This document shows positions 19,773-29,561 of a stretch of DNA of 64,000 bases, in pieces. Both the position numbers and the translations under genes were made by a program. The DNA is from Vibrio coralliilyticus ATCC BAA-450 (GTDB lineage: Bacteria > Pseudomonadota > Gammaproteobacteria > Enterobacterales > Vibrionaceae): assembly GCF_000176135.1 (NCBI RefSeq), contig NZ_ACZN01000015.1, positions 248,001 to 312,000 of the forward strand, written 5' to 3'. Each line of letters begins with the position of its first letter. Within the stretch, counting starts at the first letter, position 1. The notes below the pieces were generated by a model that saw only the letters and a program-made list of their open reading frames with translations, did no database searches and was not told the origin of the DNA.

Positions 19773-21152
19773 CTAGTTTTTCGCGCCTTGTTGCGCTCTC
19801 ACTGTCAGCTTTAACCCTTGAATTTGGATGACTTCGACTTTGTCACCCTGCCTTAGTATTTCTTCATCTGTCGCTTTTGCATGCCATAACGCACCATCCA
19901 TTCTTACCCTGCCAACACCTTCAGCAAAGTCTTCACACACCACCGCCGTTTTTCCTGTGTAATTTTCCACCCCTGTTGTGACCTGCTTACGACGCACTTT
20001 AAGTAGCAGACCAACAGTAAGAATGATGAATGCCGCGGAAAACAGCGCAATACCGAGAATCAAAGGCACCGCAATTTGGAAAGCGGGCAAACCGCTATCA
20101 AGAAGAAAGATCGACCCGAGTACAAATGCTGTGATGCCACCCAAGCCAAAAATTCCAAAGCTGGGGTTAAATGCTTCCACAACCATCAACGCGATACCGA
20201 GCAGTAACAACGCTAAACCGACATAATTCACGGGCAACATTTGCAAGGCGTACATCGCCAGCAATAAACAGATGCCACCCAACACACCGGGCAGGCCAAT
20301 TCCTGGATTATAAAACTCAAGCAGTAAGCCATAGATTCCAATCAGCATCAGAATATAGGCAACATTAGGGTTGGTAATCACCGCAAGCATCTCCGCTCGC
20401 CAATCGGGTTTTCGCTCGACCCAAGCCACGTTTTTTAGCACCAGCTCTGTAGCAACGCTGTTAATCATCACCTCGCGACCATTGGCTTTTTCTATCAGCT
20501 GTTCTGGTGAAGAGGCAATAAAGTCGATCACGTTTAATTCAAACGCTTCCATCGCATCCAAACTGGCAGCCTCACTGACGGCTTTTTCTGCCCACTCGGC
20601 ATTACGACCATGTAGCCTAGCTAAACCTTTGATGTAAGCTTTCGCATCGTTGATGACTTTCTTTTCCATCGCCGTTTTAGCAGGCACTTTTTCTGAGTTT
20701 TGAGGTGCAGACTCATCACTTCCCTGAGTTGAGTCATCTTCATTAGCAGGTGTGGTAGATGGCGGTGCACCGCCTCCCAGACTGACAGGCGTGGCGGCCC
20801 CAAGGTTGGTCGCTTCAGCCATCGCTGCGATATGACTGGCAAATAAGATGTAAGTACCAGCACTGGCGGCTCTTGCGCCTGAAGGGCCAACCCATGTGGC
20901 GACTGGAATGTGTGATGTAGTGATTGAGCGAATCATGTCTCTCATCGCACTGTCCAGCCCACCGGGGGTGTCCATTTTGAGTAGGATCAGCTTAACCGTT
21001 CCCGTCTGATGCGCTTGTTCTATCTCGCGAGACACATAATCACTGGTCGCAGGGCCAATCGCTCCCTTGAGCGGAATAATCCACACCTCATTGGCCACAG
21101 CCGATGAGATCGCGAGTAACCAGCTGATGATAAAAATCGATATCCGTTTCAT
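19773..21152 (-). CDS. NfeD family membrane serine protease (ClpP-like domain plus NfeD OB domain)
   Basis: Long-form NfeD, 459 residues. Signal peptide about 1-20, a ClpP/crotonase-fold protease domain with substrate-loop KMDTPGGLDSAMRDM and the catalytic Ser in GPSGARAASAGTYI, then an insertion rich in Pro, Ser and Thr (about 125-155), four or five membrane helices (about 250-385) and the C-terminal NfeD OB-fold (TGKTAVVCEDFAEGVGRVRM). Known relatives cleave the hydrophobic tail of the partner stomatin. Perfect SD AGGAGGGTGG before the ATG. First gene of the two-gene unit with the slipin. Confidence 0.88.
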   Translation of the reverse strand: MKRISIFIISWLLAISSAVANEVWIIPLKGAIGPATSDYVSREIEQAHQTGTVKLILLKMDTPGGLDSAMRDMIRSITTSHIPVATWVGPSGARAASAGTYILFASHIAAMAEATNLGAATPVSLGGGAPPSTTPANEDDSTQGSDESAPQNSEKVPAKTAMEKKVINDAKAYIKGLARLHGRNAEWAEKAVSEAASLDAMEAFELNVIDFIASSPEQLIEKANGREVMINSVATELVLKNVAWVERKPDWRAEMLAVITNPNVAYILMLIGIYGLLLEFYNPGIGLPGVLGGICLLLAMYALQMLPVNYVGLALLLLGIALMVVEAFNPSFGIFGLGGITAFVLGSIFLLDSGLPAFQIAVPLILGIALFSAAFIILTVGLLLKVRRKQVTTGVENYTGKTAVVCEDFAEGVGRVRMDGALWHAKATDEEILRQGDKVEVIQIQGLKLTVRAQQGAKN

Positions 21153-21415
21153 ACCACCCTCCTGTTGTTAACAAGTCTTTGGTGGTCACGCCTTAAATTA
21201 TAGATACCCAGTGTGAAGGTTCATAATCATGCGTCACAAAGCAACTTATTCCGCAATGAATATGCAACACGTAAAATATAATTTTACCTTACCTGCAAAA
21301 ACGTCATTCCAGATAATCGAGCGTTCGTTTATACAAGTGGCAACGTGGAACTGTCATTTTTGACTGCTAGAGTTATGTATTTGATTACATATAATTAATG
21401 TCAAAGGCTAGAACT

Positions 21416-23458
21416 ATGGGAATCGCGTATCACACCTATATTGGCAAGCAGGTCACTCACTTGCCCAATCTCCCCTGCCGAGCGGCAGGAAATGTTTCTC
21501 TGAATACACCAGTAGGCAACTGCATCGATCGCTTCGGCCGCATCTGGCTGGCAGACACTGCACACAATCGTTTGTTGGTGTTCGATAGGAAAATGAAAAA
21601 GTTACTCGCCAGTTTTGGTTCGGTAGGAAGTGGCAGCCAACAATTTAATATGCCTTTTCGCCTTCTTCCTCACCCAGAAAAGCCATGGATTTATGTCAGT
21701 GACATTGCCAACAAACGCATCCATATCCTTGAATACAACCAAACACTAAACATTCGATCCATTCACCGCTTCGGTGCAGGTGAACCCGTTCACCTCGAGG
21801 GGCCAAATGGATTAGCGTTTTATGAAGGGAAACTATGTGTCGCTGATGAATTTTACGAAGGACCCGACAACGAAAGCCGTTTGGTCGTGTTCGACGAAAA
21901 TGGAAACTGGCTAAGGGATATTAATGTCGTTCATGCACAAGAAGCGGTGCATTTTCTGTGGCCACAGGGTCTGAGCTGCGATAACAATGGCCACTTGTAT
22001 ATTGCGAATACTGGGTTCGCCACTGTGGTTCGCTGTGATTGGGATGGCAACCCAGTCCCATTTGCCAACGGAAAAACATACCTAGATGACATCGACCTTG
22101 CTCGCGATGTATCAGTCATTGATGACCGCATACTCATTCCCGGCGCGAAGCAGTACTCTGTATCGGTCTACGATATTGACGGGCATTACTCAGGCAGTTT
22201 AAGTGGATTCTTCTCGCCGATTCAGGTCACTAAGATGCATCAGGACGTGTTACTGATCACTGAGCCCATTCTCGCTTCACTACAAATTCATAAAGTTGAT
22301 TGGTCCGACTTATCACCAGAACTACCAACAGCGACTTTAGTAATCGACCAGTTAGGTGATGAGCGGGATCGAAAAGGCCAGCTTCACTTCGTGACTTCGG
22401 TTGCCGGCGATACCTCACCAACCGCTCAAGGTGGATACACCAGCCAGTACCCTATGGTCAGCGAATGGTGGGACCAACACTTCCAGCAGCAAGATAAATG
22501 GCTCAATTCAATACATCAGCTCGATGCACCATCTTGGGTGTCGATGACATTGAGCACGCAGCTAGAATGGACGCAAAGATGGCAGCAAACCTGGGTACGT
22601 ATCTTCCTTGGCGACAAATTCGATGATCCAAACCAGTTGCTTTGGTTAGTGGATGCCGGTAACTATCAGCTTCAGGCTACTGAGCGCAGCCAACCAGATG
22701 CAGCAAGACCGGGTAGCTTACCGCTTCTTCCTGGCTCTTTGGGCATCTGCTCACTTACGCCTACCACGCCGTTAATTGGTCAGCTTAACCCTGATCTCCC
22801 GTTACTGGTTGTGAGTAACTACATCAGCGGCATTATTACCATTTACCAATACGATGAATTCATCGGCGAATTAGTGCCTTTCAGTTACTTTGGTGGTTTA
22901 GGTCACGCCGACTGGCAACTGTTTAAACCTCAGGGAATCGCGGTGGATCCGATCAGCCGAGATATATACGTCGCTGACTCCGGCAATAATCGCATCTGCC
23001 GCTGGCGATTAAACGCTCAGGGGATTGCAGGCCTAGTGAGTACCTTTGGTCAAAAAGGCCATGGTGACCAAGATTTCTTTACTCCAACCGACATTACTAT
23101 CACGCCAGACGGGCAAAAATACATTACGGATCAGAACAACAACCGAGTAGTCATTTATGACCGTCATGACAAATACGTAGGCAGCTTTGGCCAACAAGGT
23201 TACGGCACAGACAACGACAACTTCTTGTTGCCGACCAGTATCGATTTTGATGAGGGTAAATTGTTTGTATCGGATTTGGTCAACCGCGCGATTAAAATCT
23301 TCGATCAACAAGGCCAGTTTATCGACAGCTTTAGTGGATTTGGCGCGGATCCAAGTAAAGGTGAACTATGGATGCCCTACCTTCTCCATGCGCACAATCA
23401 AACCCTTTACTTACCTGACTGCGCTTTAAATCGCGTCAACGTGTATAAAATCAGCTAA
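21416..23458 (+). CDS. NHL-repeat beta-propeller protein of unknown function
   Basis: About 680 residues made largely of NHL-type repeats: IDRFGRIWLADTAHNRLLVF, PWIYVSDIANKRIHIL, AVDPISRDIYVADSGNNRI, TPDGQKYITDQNNNRVVIYD and KLFVSDLVNRAIKIFD are successive strands. Probably two propellers, N-terminal (about 25-290) and C-terminal (about 470-680), with a Trp-rich insert in between. No signal peptide or membrane helix, so it looks cytosolic. The start at 21416 is preferred because AAAGG lies eight bases upstream; an ATG at 21398 adds six residues but has no SD. The next gene follows by 10 bp. NHL propellers bind protein or RNA partners or act as lyases; nothing here decides which. Confidence 0.72.
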   Translation: MGIAYHTYIGKQVTHLPNLPCRAAGNVSLNTPVGNCIDRFGRIWLADTAHNRLLVFDRKMKKLLASFGSVGSGSQQFNMPFRLLPHPEKPWIYVSDIANKRIHILEYNQTLNIRSIHRFGAGEPVHLEGPNGLAFYEGKLCVADEFYEGPDNESRLVVFDENGNWLRDINVVHAQEAVHFLWPQGLSCDNNGHLYIANTGFATVVRCDWDGNPVPFANGKTYLDDIDLARDVSVIDDRILIPGAKQYSVSVYDIDGHYSGSLSGFFSPIQVTKMHQDVLLITEPILASLQIHKVDWSDLSPELPTATLVIDQLGDERDRKGQLHFVTSVAGDTSPTAQGGYTSQYPMVSEWWDQHFQQQDKWLNSIHQLDAPSWVSMTLSTQLEWTQRWQQTWVRIFLGDKFDDPNQLLWLVDAGNYQLQATERSQPDAARPGSLPLLPGSLGICSLTPTTPLIGQLNPDLPLLVVSNYISGIITIYQYDEFIGELVPFSYFGGLGHADWQLFKPQGIAVDPISRDIYVADSGNNRICRWRLNAQGIAGLVSTFGQKGHGDQDFFTPTDITITPDGQKYITDQNNNRVVIYDRHDKYVGSFGQQGYGTDNDNFLLPTSIDFDEGKLFVSDLVNRAIKIFDQQGQFIDSFSGFGADPSKGELWMPYLLHAHNQTLYLPDCALNRVNVYKIS

Positions 23459-23468
23459 GGAGAGCGCC

Positions 23469-23702
23469 ATGACATCAGTATTCGACAAAGCGAAGACCAA
23501 ACGTTTGAAGCAAGCGACAACTGACATTTCTGAACAATCGGTGGAGGCTAGTGACAAGCTGATTCAGCAGTACCAGTGCGTCACTGAACACTGCCTCAAT
23601 CAGCCATCGTCAAAAGAAACCCGTAAAAAGCTCGAGGAGTGGCACAGTGCCCATCAGGCTCATGCCATTAATCACACCCTGTCTCCACCACATGAGAACT
23701 AA
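23469..23702 (+). CDS. Small hypothetical protein (77 aa) paired with the NHL protein
   Basis: Short, highly charged and mostly helical soluble protein beginning MTSVFDKAKTKRLKQATTD, with a central CVTEHC pair of cysteines and a His-rich tail (HSAHQAHAINH). No signal peptide, no membrane segment. AAGGAG precedes the ATG at good spacing and the gene starts 10 bp after the NHL gene, ending exactly at a strong terminator, so it is real and in the same transcript. I do not recognise a family. A small partner of the propeller protein is the simplest guess. Confidence 0.65.
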   Translation: MTSVFDKAKTKRLKQATTDISEQSVEASDKLIQQYQCVTEHCLNQPSSKETRKKLEEWHSAHQAHAINHTLSPPHEN

Positions 23703-23730
23703 AAAAGCGAGCCGTATGGCTCGCTTTTTT
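23701..23730. terminator. Bidirectional terminator between convergent units
   Basis: AAAAAAGCGAGCC and GGCTCGCTTTTTT form a 13-bp perfect stem around GTAT. It has a T run on either strand, starts within the stop codon of the small gene and touches the stop codon of the ABC ATPase gene, so it closes both operons. Confidence 0.93.
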
Positions 23731-24433
23731 ATGCGACCTCTGAGACGGGTAGCCTGTCTGATATGACCTTGCCATCCTTAATCGTAATAATGCGTTTGGT
23801 ACGTTCAGCCAGCGCATTGTCATGCGTAACGATAATCAAGGTTCGTCCTTCCGCATGTAACTGATTAAACAAAGCTTCGATTTCAGCACCAGACTTGGAA
23901 TCCAGAGCACCGGTCGGCTCATCTGCCAAAATAATCTGCGGATCGTTAACCAGTGCTCGAGCAATCGCAACACGCTGTTTTTGGCCACCGGATAACTGAT
24001 TTGGTTTATGATCGAGACGATCACCCAGCCCAACCTGTTCAAGCAGTTTAGCCGCGCGCTGGCGACGCTCTTTAGCTTTGATACCTGAGTACACTAAAGG
24101 CAACGCGACATTATCAAGCGCCGTTGCGTATTCAAGCAGGTTGAAGCTCTGAAAAACAAAGCCGATTTTCTGGTTTCGTATTCCCGCTAATTCATTAGCA
24201 CTCAGTGTTGCCACGTTCTGCCCATCAAGCAAGTAATCGCCATCGGTTGGTTTATCCAAGCAGCCGAGCATATTCATCAGAGTAGATTTACCCGAACCTG
24301 AAGGGCCGAGAATAGAGAGAAACTCGCCCTGCTCAATCGTCAGTTCTACACCATCTAGTGCCCGAACTTCCACTTCACCGCTTGAGTAATACTTACAAAG
24401 ATTCGTTAATTGAACCAATGCATTATCTGACAT
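23729..24433 (-). CDS. ABC transporter ATPase (LolD/MacB type) of a tripartite exporter
   Basis: Cytoplasmic ATPase, 234 residues from ATG 24433. That start has AGGAG at ideal spacing; the first in-frame ATG (24466) lies inside the upstream permease gene. Motifs: Walker [10 protein letters not shown] (43-51), Q-loop FVFQSFNLL, signature [15 protein letters not shown], Walker [13 protein letters not shown] and switch VTHD. The separate ATPase contrasts with MacB, where it is fused to the permease. Last gene of the five-gene operon. Substrate unknown: antibiotics, peptides, lipoproteins or siderophores are exported by relatives. Confidence 0.92.
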   Translation of the reverse strand: MSDNALVQLTNLCKYYSSGEVEVRALDGVELTIEQGEFLSILGPSGSGKSTLMNMLGCLDKPTDGDYLLDGQNVATLSANELAGIRNQKIGFVFQSFNLLEYATALDNVALPLVYSGIKAKERRQRAAKLLEQVGLGDRLDHKPNQLSGGQKQRVAIARALVNDPQIILADEPTGALDSKSGAEIEALFNQLHAEGRTLIIVTHDNALAERTKRIITIKDGKVISDRLPVSEVA

Positions 24434-24458
24434 AGTGACTCCTGATTTTTTGACCACA

Positions 24459-25742
24459 TCATTCACTTTGTAACGCCTCCATAGGTGTCACCTTAGCGGC
24501 GCGATTCGCTGGCAACCACGCTGACGCCACGCCTATGACAACCAGAGTCGCAATCACAATTGCCACTACAACCCAAGAAAGCTCTGGGACAGGTTTGCCC
24601 AAGCGTTCATAAAAAACATTGCCTTCGAGACTGACAGAACTAATTGCAGATACCAATGCGTAAGTGACTGCAAGCCCGAGAGCCCCACCCATCACCATCG
24701 TCATGAGCGACTGAACCAGATAGTGGAGCCGAATCGCCGTCGGCGTCGCGCCCACAGCCATTCGCACACCAATATCTCGGGTTGAACGTTTCACGGTAGC
24801 GTACATGACATTGGCAATACCGACTCCCGCAACCGCGAGTGTGACAAAACCAATGATGCCAAGAAAGCTCTGTAAGCCAACTAGAAACTGCTGCATGCTT
24901 TTTTGCTTCAAGAACATATCTTCTACTTGAACAATCTGCTGATCAGTAACACTGGCACCATGCTTGCGCGCTATCACCTGACGAATGGTTTTCGCTAATT
25001 TGACTCTATCAACACCACTTTTTGGTTGAACATTAATACCAGCTATATCACCACTAGTATGAAAGCGCTGCCACGTGGAGAGCGGGACAAAGCTGGAGTA
25101 ATTAATGGGATCACCCTGCTCAATATCGGCACTGTTTTTTTCCAGTACTCCAACCACTGTGAACTCTTCACTGCCGATTTTGACCTTTTCCCCAACCGGA
25201 TTGACTTTCAGTGTTACAGTCGCAAACCAGTTAAAGTCATCTTCTGGGTTAAACAAATCTGCAGCTAACAGATAGCCAAGTACAACAACTTTACGTTGTT
25301 CTTTCTGATCAAGCGGGTTGAGCCAGCGACCACCCGAAAGCGGAGCAAGGTTGGTCATAGCTCGAAAGTCAGTGGTGACTGCAAGTGGCTCTCGCCATGT
25401 ACCGCGATCGCCAACCGTGATGCGCTCATCCCATAGTGCCGTCGGCGCTACAGCTTTGACTTCCGGCAGCGCTCTGACGACATCGGCATCATCGACTTTT
25501 AGCGTCAGCGGCTTGCCCTGATGGAACACGCCATAATCTACGGTTGCCATCCCACCTGTCAGGTAGATCAAATTGCCATTACCATTTTGCGCGGTTTTCA
25601 GCACTCCCTGGCGAATGCCCTCTCCCACAGCTAACATGGCCGCAATACATAAGGTCGCCCAAGCAACTGCCAATATTGTCAGCCCTAACCTCAGCTTTTC
25701 TGCTGCCATTTCCTGAAAAATCTGTCTCATTGGTAGCAACAT
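24459..25742 (-). CDS. MacB-like ABC permease (second of two)
   Basis: 427-residue permease with the MacB/FtsX topology: one N-terminal helix (LGLTILAVAWATLCIAAML), a large periplasmic MacB_PCD domain and three C-terminal helices (about 300-410) with the coupling region STRDIGVRMAVGATPTAI. Its ATG is 3 bp after the stop of the first permease and its 3' end overlaps the longest ATPase frame. It differs in sequence from the first permease throughout the periplasmic part, so the exporter is probably a heterodimer rather than the MacB homodimer. Confidence 0.88.
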   Translation of the reverse strand: MLLPMRQIFQEMAAEKLRLGLTILAVAWATLCIAAMLAVGEGIRQGVLKTAQNGNGNLIYLTGGMATVDYGVFHQGKPLTLKVDDADVVRALPEVKAVAPTALWDERITVGDRGTWREPLAVTTDFRAMTNLAPLSGGRWLNPLDQKEQRKVVVLGYLLAADLFNPEDDFNWFATVTLKVNPVGEKVKIGSEEFTVVGVLEKNSADIEQGDPINYSSFVPLSTWQRFHTSGDIAGINVQPKSGVDRVKLAKTIRQVIARKHGASVTDQQIVQVEDMFLKQKSMQQFLVGLQSFLGIIGFVTLAVAGVGIANVMYATVKRSTRDIGVRMAVGATPTAIRLHYLVQSLMTMVMGGALGLAVTYALVSAISSVSLEGNVFYERLGKPVPELSWVVVAIVIATLVVIGVASAWLPANRAAKVTPMEALQSE

Positions 25743-25745
25743 TGT

Positions 25746-26960
25746 TTAAGCCCTCGCACTCAGCGCTAACACCGGCGTCAGTCTCGAAGCTCGTCTTGCA
25801 GGGAAGTAAGACGCCATTAACGCTAATACCACGGTGACCAGTAATGACAACGCAATCGAGTCAGGGGTAATCACTGGCGAACCAATCCACTCTGGTAATG
25901 CAACAGTGCCCAATAGCGCCACCAGCGCAAACGAGATCATTAACCCCATGGCAGTTCCAACGGCGACCAGTATCAACCCCTCAATGATAAACTGGCTCAG
26001 TATTGACACCTGTGTTGCCCCTATCGCCAATCGCACACCGATTTCTCGGGTTCGTTCAGTGACCGAAAGGAACATAATGTTCGCTACACCAAGTGCCCCC
26101 ACCGCCATTGTCATTGCACCGCTGGCTCCAAGAAATATTTGAATCCCGCGAAGAATACCGCTTATCACAGCTGCTCCCTCACTAAAGTCAGGCAAACGCA
26201 CCGCATCCTTATCACTTGGGTCAAAGTGGAGCTGCTTAGCGTAAAAGCGCACAATACTCTCTCGGAACGAGGCAGAGTCCATACCATCTATCGGTTTCAT
26301 CAACAGCATCCAAGGTTTATCGTTCCATAGATCGCGATAGGTGGTTTGCGGGATGAAAACTCTGCGGCTATCACCAAAAGAAATACCGGTGTCTTCGTCG
26401 CTGAGTACACCAATAACCAAGAAAGGAATGCCATTAACTTTGACCTCCTCACCAATCCCGATACCACCCATTTTGGCAATCTGATCGCCCAGCACTGCAA
26501 CGCGAGTGTGGCTCGCAATGTCACTCGGTGAAATATTGCGGGAACCCGTCTGAAGTTTCCGCTCTGCAAGAGCAAAGTAAGCAGGGTCAATCCCACTCAC
26601 GGCGCGAGCTAAATTTTGTCCTTTGATATTCGTGACACTGGCATCCCACTTGGCATACACGGACGCAACTTCCTTAACAAAGCCCGACTGCTTAATCATC
26701 TCGACTTTATCTTGTGGAATATCGATTTCACGACGCGATGGTAATCCTTGCCAAGGCTTACTGGTTTGAGACGGGAAAACCACCTGCACGTTGTTCACCA
26801 TAAATGAAAAAGACTGGCTTTGATGACGGTAGAATCCTTCCCCAAGTGCAATCAGCACCACCACAGAGATAACACCCCAAGCGATCGCAATAATGGCCAG
26901 AATGCTTTTCATCCGATGCGCGATCAGAGTCTGCCAGGTTTGCTGAAGCAAGCTAATCAT
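25746..26960 (-). CDS. MacB-like ABC permease (first of two)
   Basis: 404-residue permease: N-terminal helix (SILAIIAIAWGVISVVVLIAL), periplasmic MacB_PCD domain and three C-terminal helices with TERTREIGVRLAIGATQVSI facing the ATPase. ATG overlaps the stop codon of the TolC-like gene by 4 bp (ATGA), so translation is coupled. Works with the second permease, the ATPase, the adaptor and the outer-membrane channel of the same operon to move substrate from periplasm or membrane to the outside. Confidence 0.9.
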   Translation of the reverse strand: MISLLQQTWQTLIAHRMKSILAIIAIAWGVISVVVLIALGEGFYRHQSQSFSFMVNNVQVVFPSQTSKPWQGLPSRREIDIPQDKVEMIKQSGFVKEVASVYAKWDASVTNIKGQNLARAVSGIDPAYFALAERKLQTGSRNISPSDIASHTRVAVLGDQIAKMGGIGIGEEVKVNGIPFLVIGVLSDEDTGISFGDSRRVFIPQTTYRDLWNDKPWMLLMKPIDGMDSASFRESIVRFYAKQLHFDPSDKDAVRLPDFSEGAAVISGILRGIQIFLGASGAMTMAVGALGVANIMFLSVTERTREIGVRLAIGATQVSILSQFIIEGLILVAVGTAMGLMISFALVALLGTVALPEWIGSPVITPDSIALSLLVTVVLALMASYFPARRASRLTPVLALSARA

Positions 26961-28228
26961 GAATGAAAGGCCTGAGAAATGAGGGCCATCGTATTGTCGT
27001 CGAGCTTACCAGCCGTTTGCAGCAAACCAACGCGTTGACGCCAGTAGTTGTAGAGGTTGTTTTGCAAACTGTTCTTCGCATCAAACAGATTGTTATGAGC
27101 ATCAATTACTTCCGATGCTTCGAGAAGTCCAGCATCGTAGAGCTTTTCCTTACTGCTCAACACCTTAGCACGGGACTCAACCACCTCATTGGCCATCAGA
27201 ACCTGATTCCAATTGATGTCGACCTGAGTAAACTGCTGGACAATGCGTTTCTGAATATCAATTTCAACCCTGCGCAAGTCCTGCTTAGCACTCAATATAT
27301 TCAGAGACGCTTCGTCCACCTTAGCGCGCGTCGCACCGTTGAGGTCAATCGGCACGCTCAAGGTTAGCCCGGCATTAAACTCTCCGTTAGAATATTTGTC
27401 ATCGTCGCTGTAGCCAAGATTACCCTTTACCGTTGGGTAATAGCCGCCTTTGGCTGATTGGCGTGCGAACTCGCTGGCTTTGACCTTTTGTGCGGCAACT
27501 AACAGCTCTGGGCTACTGTCTTTCGCCAACTTAAGCCATTGTTCTTGGGACTCAACCAACATCGGAGGCTGAATCAGGTTATCGGTTCGAATTTGGTCAA
27601 CATGCTCAGGCATCTGGTTGATGAGCGCCCCAAGCTCAGCTCTTTTTTCTTCTAGCTTAGCCTGCGCGCTGAGGATTCCCGCTTTATCGGTCACCAGAGT
27701 GGCTCGAATTTCTTCAACGTCAATCGATTTGACTTTACCCGCCTGGTAACGTTTTTCGATAATCTTCAGCAGCTTATTACCTTCTTCCAGCTTATTTTTT
27801 GCCAGTAGAAGGTCACCTTGCGCACTAGCGACATCAAGATAGGTCGCCAATAGCTTCTGGGCTAATTCATTATGAGCCTGAGATAGCTCCAGCTCCGTTC
27901 GCAGATAGTTTGCTTGTGCTTCATCTAAGTCAGACCAAAGACTGCTGTCCCATATTGTTTGGGATAACGTCGCACCATAGGTATTGGTGTTATCACTGTC
28001 TTCATTCCAGTTTGATGATGCAGTCGCACTTAAAGATGGCAACAACGAGCTGCGGCTGGAAGCTACACCTGTTTCACTGATCTGGACGCCAATCTTGGCT
28101 TTTTCGTAATCGGGATCACTCTGTTTCGCTTGCTTCCAAGCTTGTTCAATCGAAATGGCATAGCTGGGGAAACTCAAGATTGCAGCCAGCAATGCACATC
28201 CAAAGTATGAGAGATGATGTTTAGCCAT
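26957..28228 (-). CDS. TolC-family outer-membrane efflux channel
   Basis: 423 residues with signal peptide (about 1-24, ending SYA) and the tandem OEP repeats of long helices and short strands: SIEQAWKQAKQSDPDYEKAK, LLPSLSATASSNW, then a second repeat around LKLAKDSSPELLVAAQKVKA and YYPTVKGNLGYSDD. The start overlaps the adaptor gene by 8 bp, with GGGAG six bases before the ATG. A dedicated channel for this exporter rather than the housekeeping TolC, judging by its place in the operon. Confidence 0.9.
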   Translation of the reverse strand: MAKHHLSYFGCALLAAILSFPSYAISIEQAWKQAKQSDPDYEKAKIGVQISETGVASSRSSLLPSLSATASSNWNEDSDNTNTYGATLSQTIWDSSLWSDLDEAQANYLRTELELSQAHNELAQKLLATYLDVASAQGDLLLAKNKLEEGNKLLKIIEKRYQAGKVKSIDVEEIRATLVTDKAGILSAQAKLEEKRAELGALINQMPEHVDQIRTDNLIQPPMLVESQEQWLKLAKDSSPELLVAAQKVKASEFARQSAKGGYYPTVKGNLGYSDDDKYSNGEFNAGLTLSVPIDLNGATRAKVDEASLNILSAKQDLRRVEIDIQKRIVQQFTQVDINWNQVLMANEVVESRAKVLSSKEKLYDAGLLEASEVIDAHNNLFDAKNSLQNNLYNYWRQRVGLLQTAGKLDDNTMALISQAFHS

Positions 28229-29354
28229 GGGCGGCTCCCATCATACTGTTATCGATAATATCTTCACCGAGCTCAACGCCTTCCAATACTTCAACGTTGA
28301 TTCCGTCTGACAGACCAAGCTTGACCTTCTGCTTGTGGAAACCTTGCTCTGAACTATCCGGGATCAGCACATTTGGCGTGTCCCCTTCAAATTGCAGTGC
28401 ACGCTCTGGCAAAGTCAGTACATTTTCAGATTTTTTGAGCGTGATCTTTGCTGTAGAAGAGAATCCCGAACGTAATGTAACGTCTTGTGGAATTTTCAGT
28501 TCCCCAACTTCCACTTCAAAGCCATTATCGAAGCTCTTTACTGTCGATGTATCCTCTGGTGAATTGAGGTTCTCCGATTGAATCGCTACCTTAGTTAAGA
28601 CCCCTTCGATTTGTACATCAGGGTATGGTGCTACCGTCAGTAGAACTGGCATTCCCGGTGTTAATTGCGCAGCGTCGTGCTCACTCACGCTGCCTTTGAA
28701 AATAAGGCTGTTCATGTCTGCGAGAGACATCATTTCTGTCGCAGCCTGACTCGACTCAGTTGAAATGATCGGTTCGCCTACTTCCACTTTTCGGTTCAAC
28801 ACTGTGCCATCAATCGGCGCATAAATGGTCGAAGTCAGACGAGCATCACCGATGGATGCCTCACCGCTTTGAATCAACTCAAGGTTTTGACGTTTTTGCA
28901 GCACTGCAGCTTGTGCTGATTTCACTTCCGATCGCGCGCTAACGTAATCATCGTAGTTGCTTGGAATAATGTCTTGCTTAACTAAGCTCTCTAAGTTCGC
29001 TAGCTTTTGCTTAGCCGACTCCAACGTTGCTTCACTGCTCATCAGCTCTGTTGAGGCATCGGTTAACGCTTGTGGTGTAGGGTTGGGACGAACTTTTATC
29101 AGCGGCTGTCCTTGCTTTATGTTTTCTCCGACCTGCGCATAAATCTCCCCAACAATACCGTCGATCTGAGACTTAATGGAGACTGAATGCGCTGGGACAA
29201 TTTTACCCACCGCTACGGCTTCCTTCTCAATGGTGCCTTTCTCCACTGCCAAAGTAGGAAACGCCTCTGGCTGAGCAGAGGATTGCAGATAAAAATACGT
29301 GCCACCGCCGAGCAGCGCGATGCTCGCAGCAGACAAGAGCCAACGTTTAGCCAT
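28221..29354 (-). CDS. Periplasmic adaptor (HlyD/MacA-type membrane fusion protein)
   Basis: 377 residues, anchored by one N-terminal helix (LLSAASIALLGGGTYFYL). Biotinyl-lipoyl halves (VSIKSQIDGIVGEIYAQVG and TIYAPIDGTVLNRKVEVGE) flank an alpha-hairpin (about 95-165, NLESLVKQDIIPSNYDDY), followed by beta-barrel and membrane-proximal domains. It bridges the inner-membrane permeases and the TolC-like channel. First gene of the exporter operon; the promoter must be in 29355-29485. SD GGAAGT is modest. Confidence 0.9.
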   Translation of the reverse strand: MAKRWLLSAASIALLGGGTYFYLQSSAQPEAFPTLAVEKGTIEKEAVAVGKIVPAHSVSIKSQIDGIVGEIYAQVGENIKQGQPLIKVRPNPTPQALTDASTELMSSEATLESAKQKLANLESLVKQDIIPSNYDDYVSARSEVKSAQAAVLQKRQNLELIQSGEASIGDARLTSTIYAPIDGTVLNRKVEVGEPIISTESSQAATEMMSLADMNSLIFKGSVSEHDAAQLTPGMPVLLTVAPYPDVQIEGVLTKVAIQSENLNSPEDTSTVKSFDNGFEVEVGELKIPQDVTLRSGFSSTAKITLKKSENVLTLPERALQFEGDTPNVLIPDSSEQGFHKQKVKLGLSDGINVEVLEGVELGEDIIDNSMMGAAHG

Positions 29355-29487
29355 GCTTTACTTCCAATGATTTTTATATGTAGCCATCTGACTACCCTGA
29401 GATTATTAAGTTCCGAAAATCATACAGCGTACTGAAGCGTGAAATACAGTCACAGTTTGTATGAGTTTGTAGGCCCGTTCTGACAAT

Positions 29488-29520
29488 AAAAAAAACGGCC
29501 TAAGTAATACACTTAGGCCG
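29488..29520 (-). terminator. Intrinsic terminator of the lipoprotein gene
   Basis: CGGCCTAAGT and ACTTAGGCCG (29496-29505 and 29511-29520) make a 10-bp perfect stem with a 5-nt loop; on the minus strand it is followed by eight T. It ends the lipoprotein transcript and insulates the exporter operon. Confidence 0.93.
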
Positions 29521-29561
29521 GTCTACAGGACAGTAAATTAATCTAAATTTATTCTGACAAT

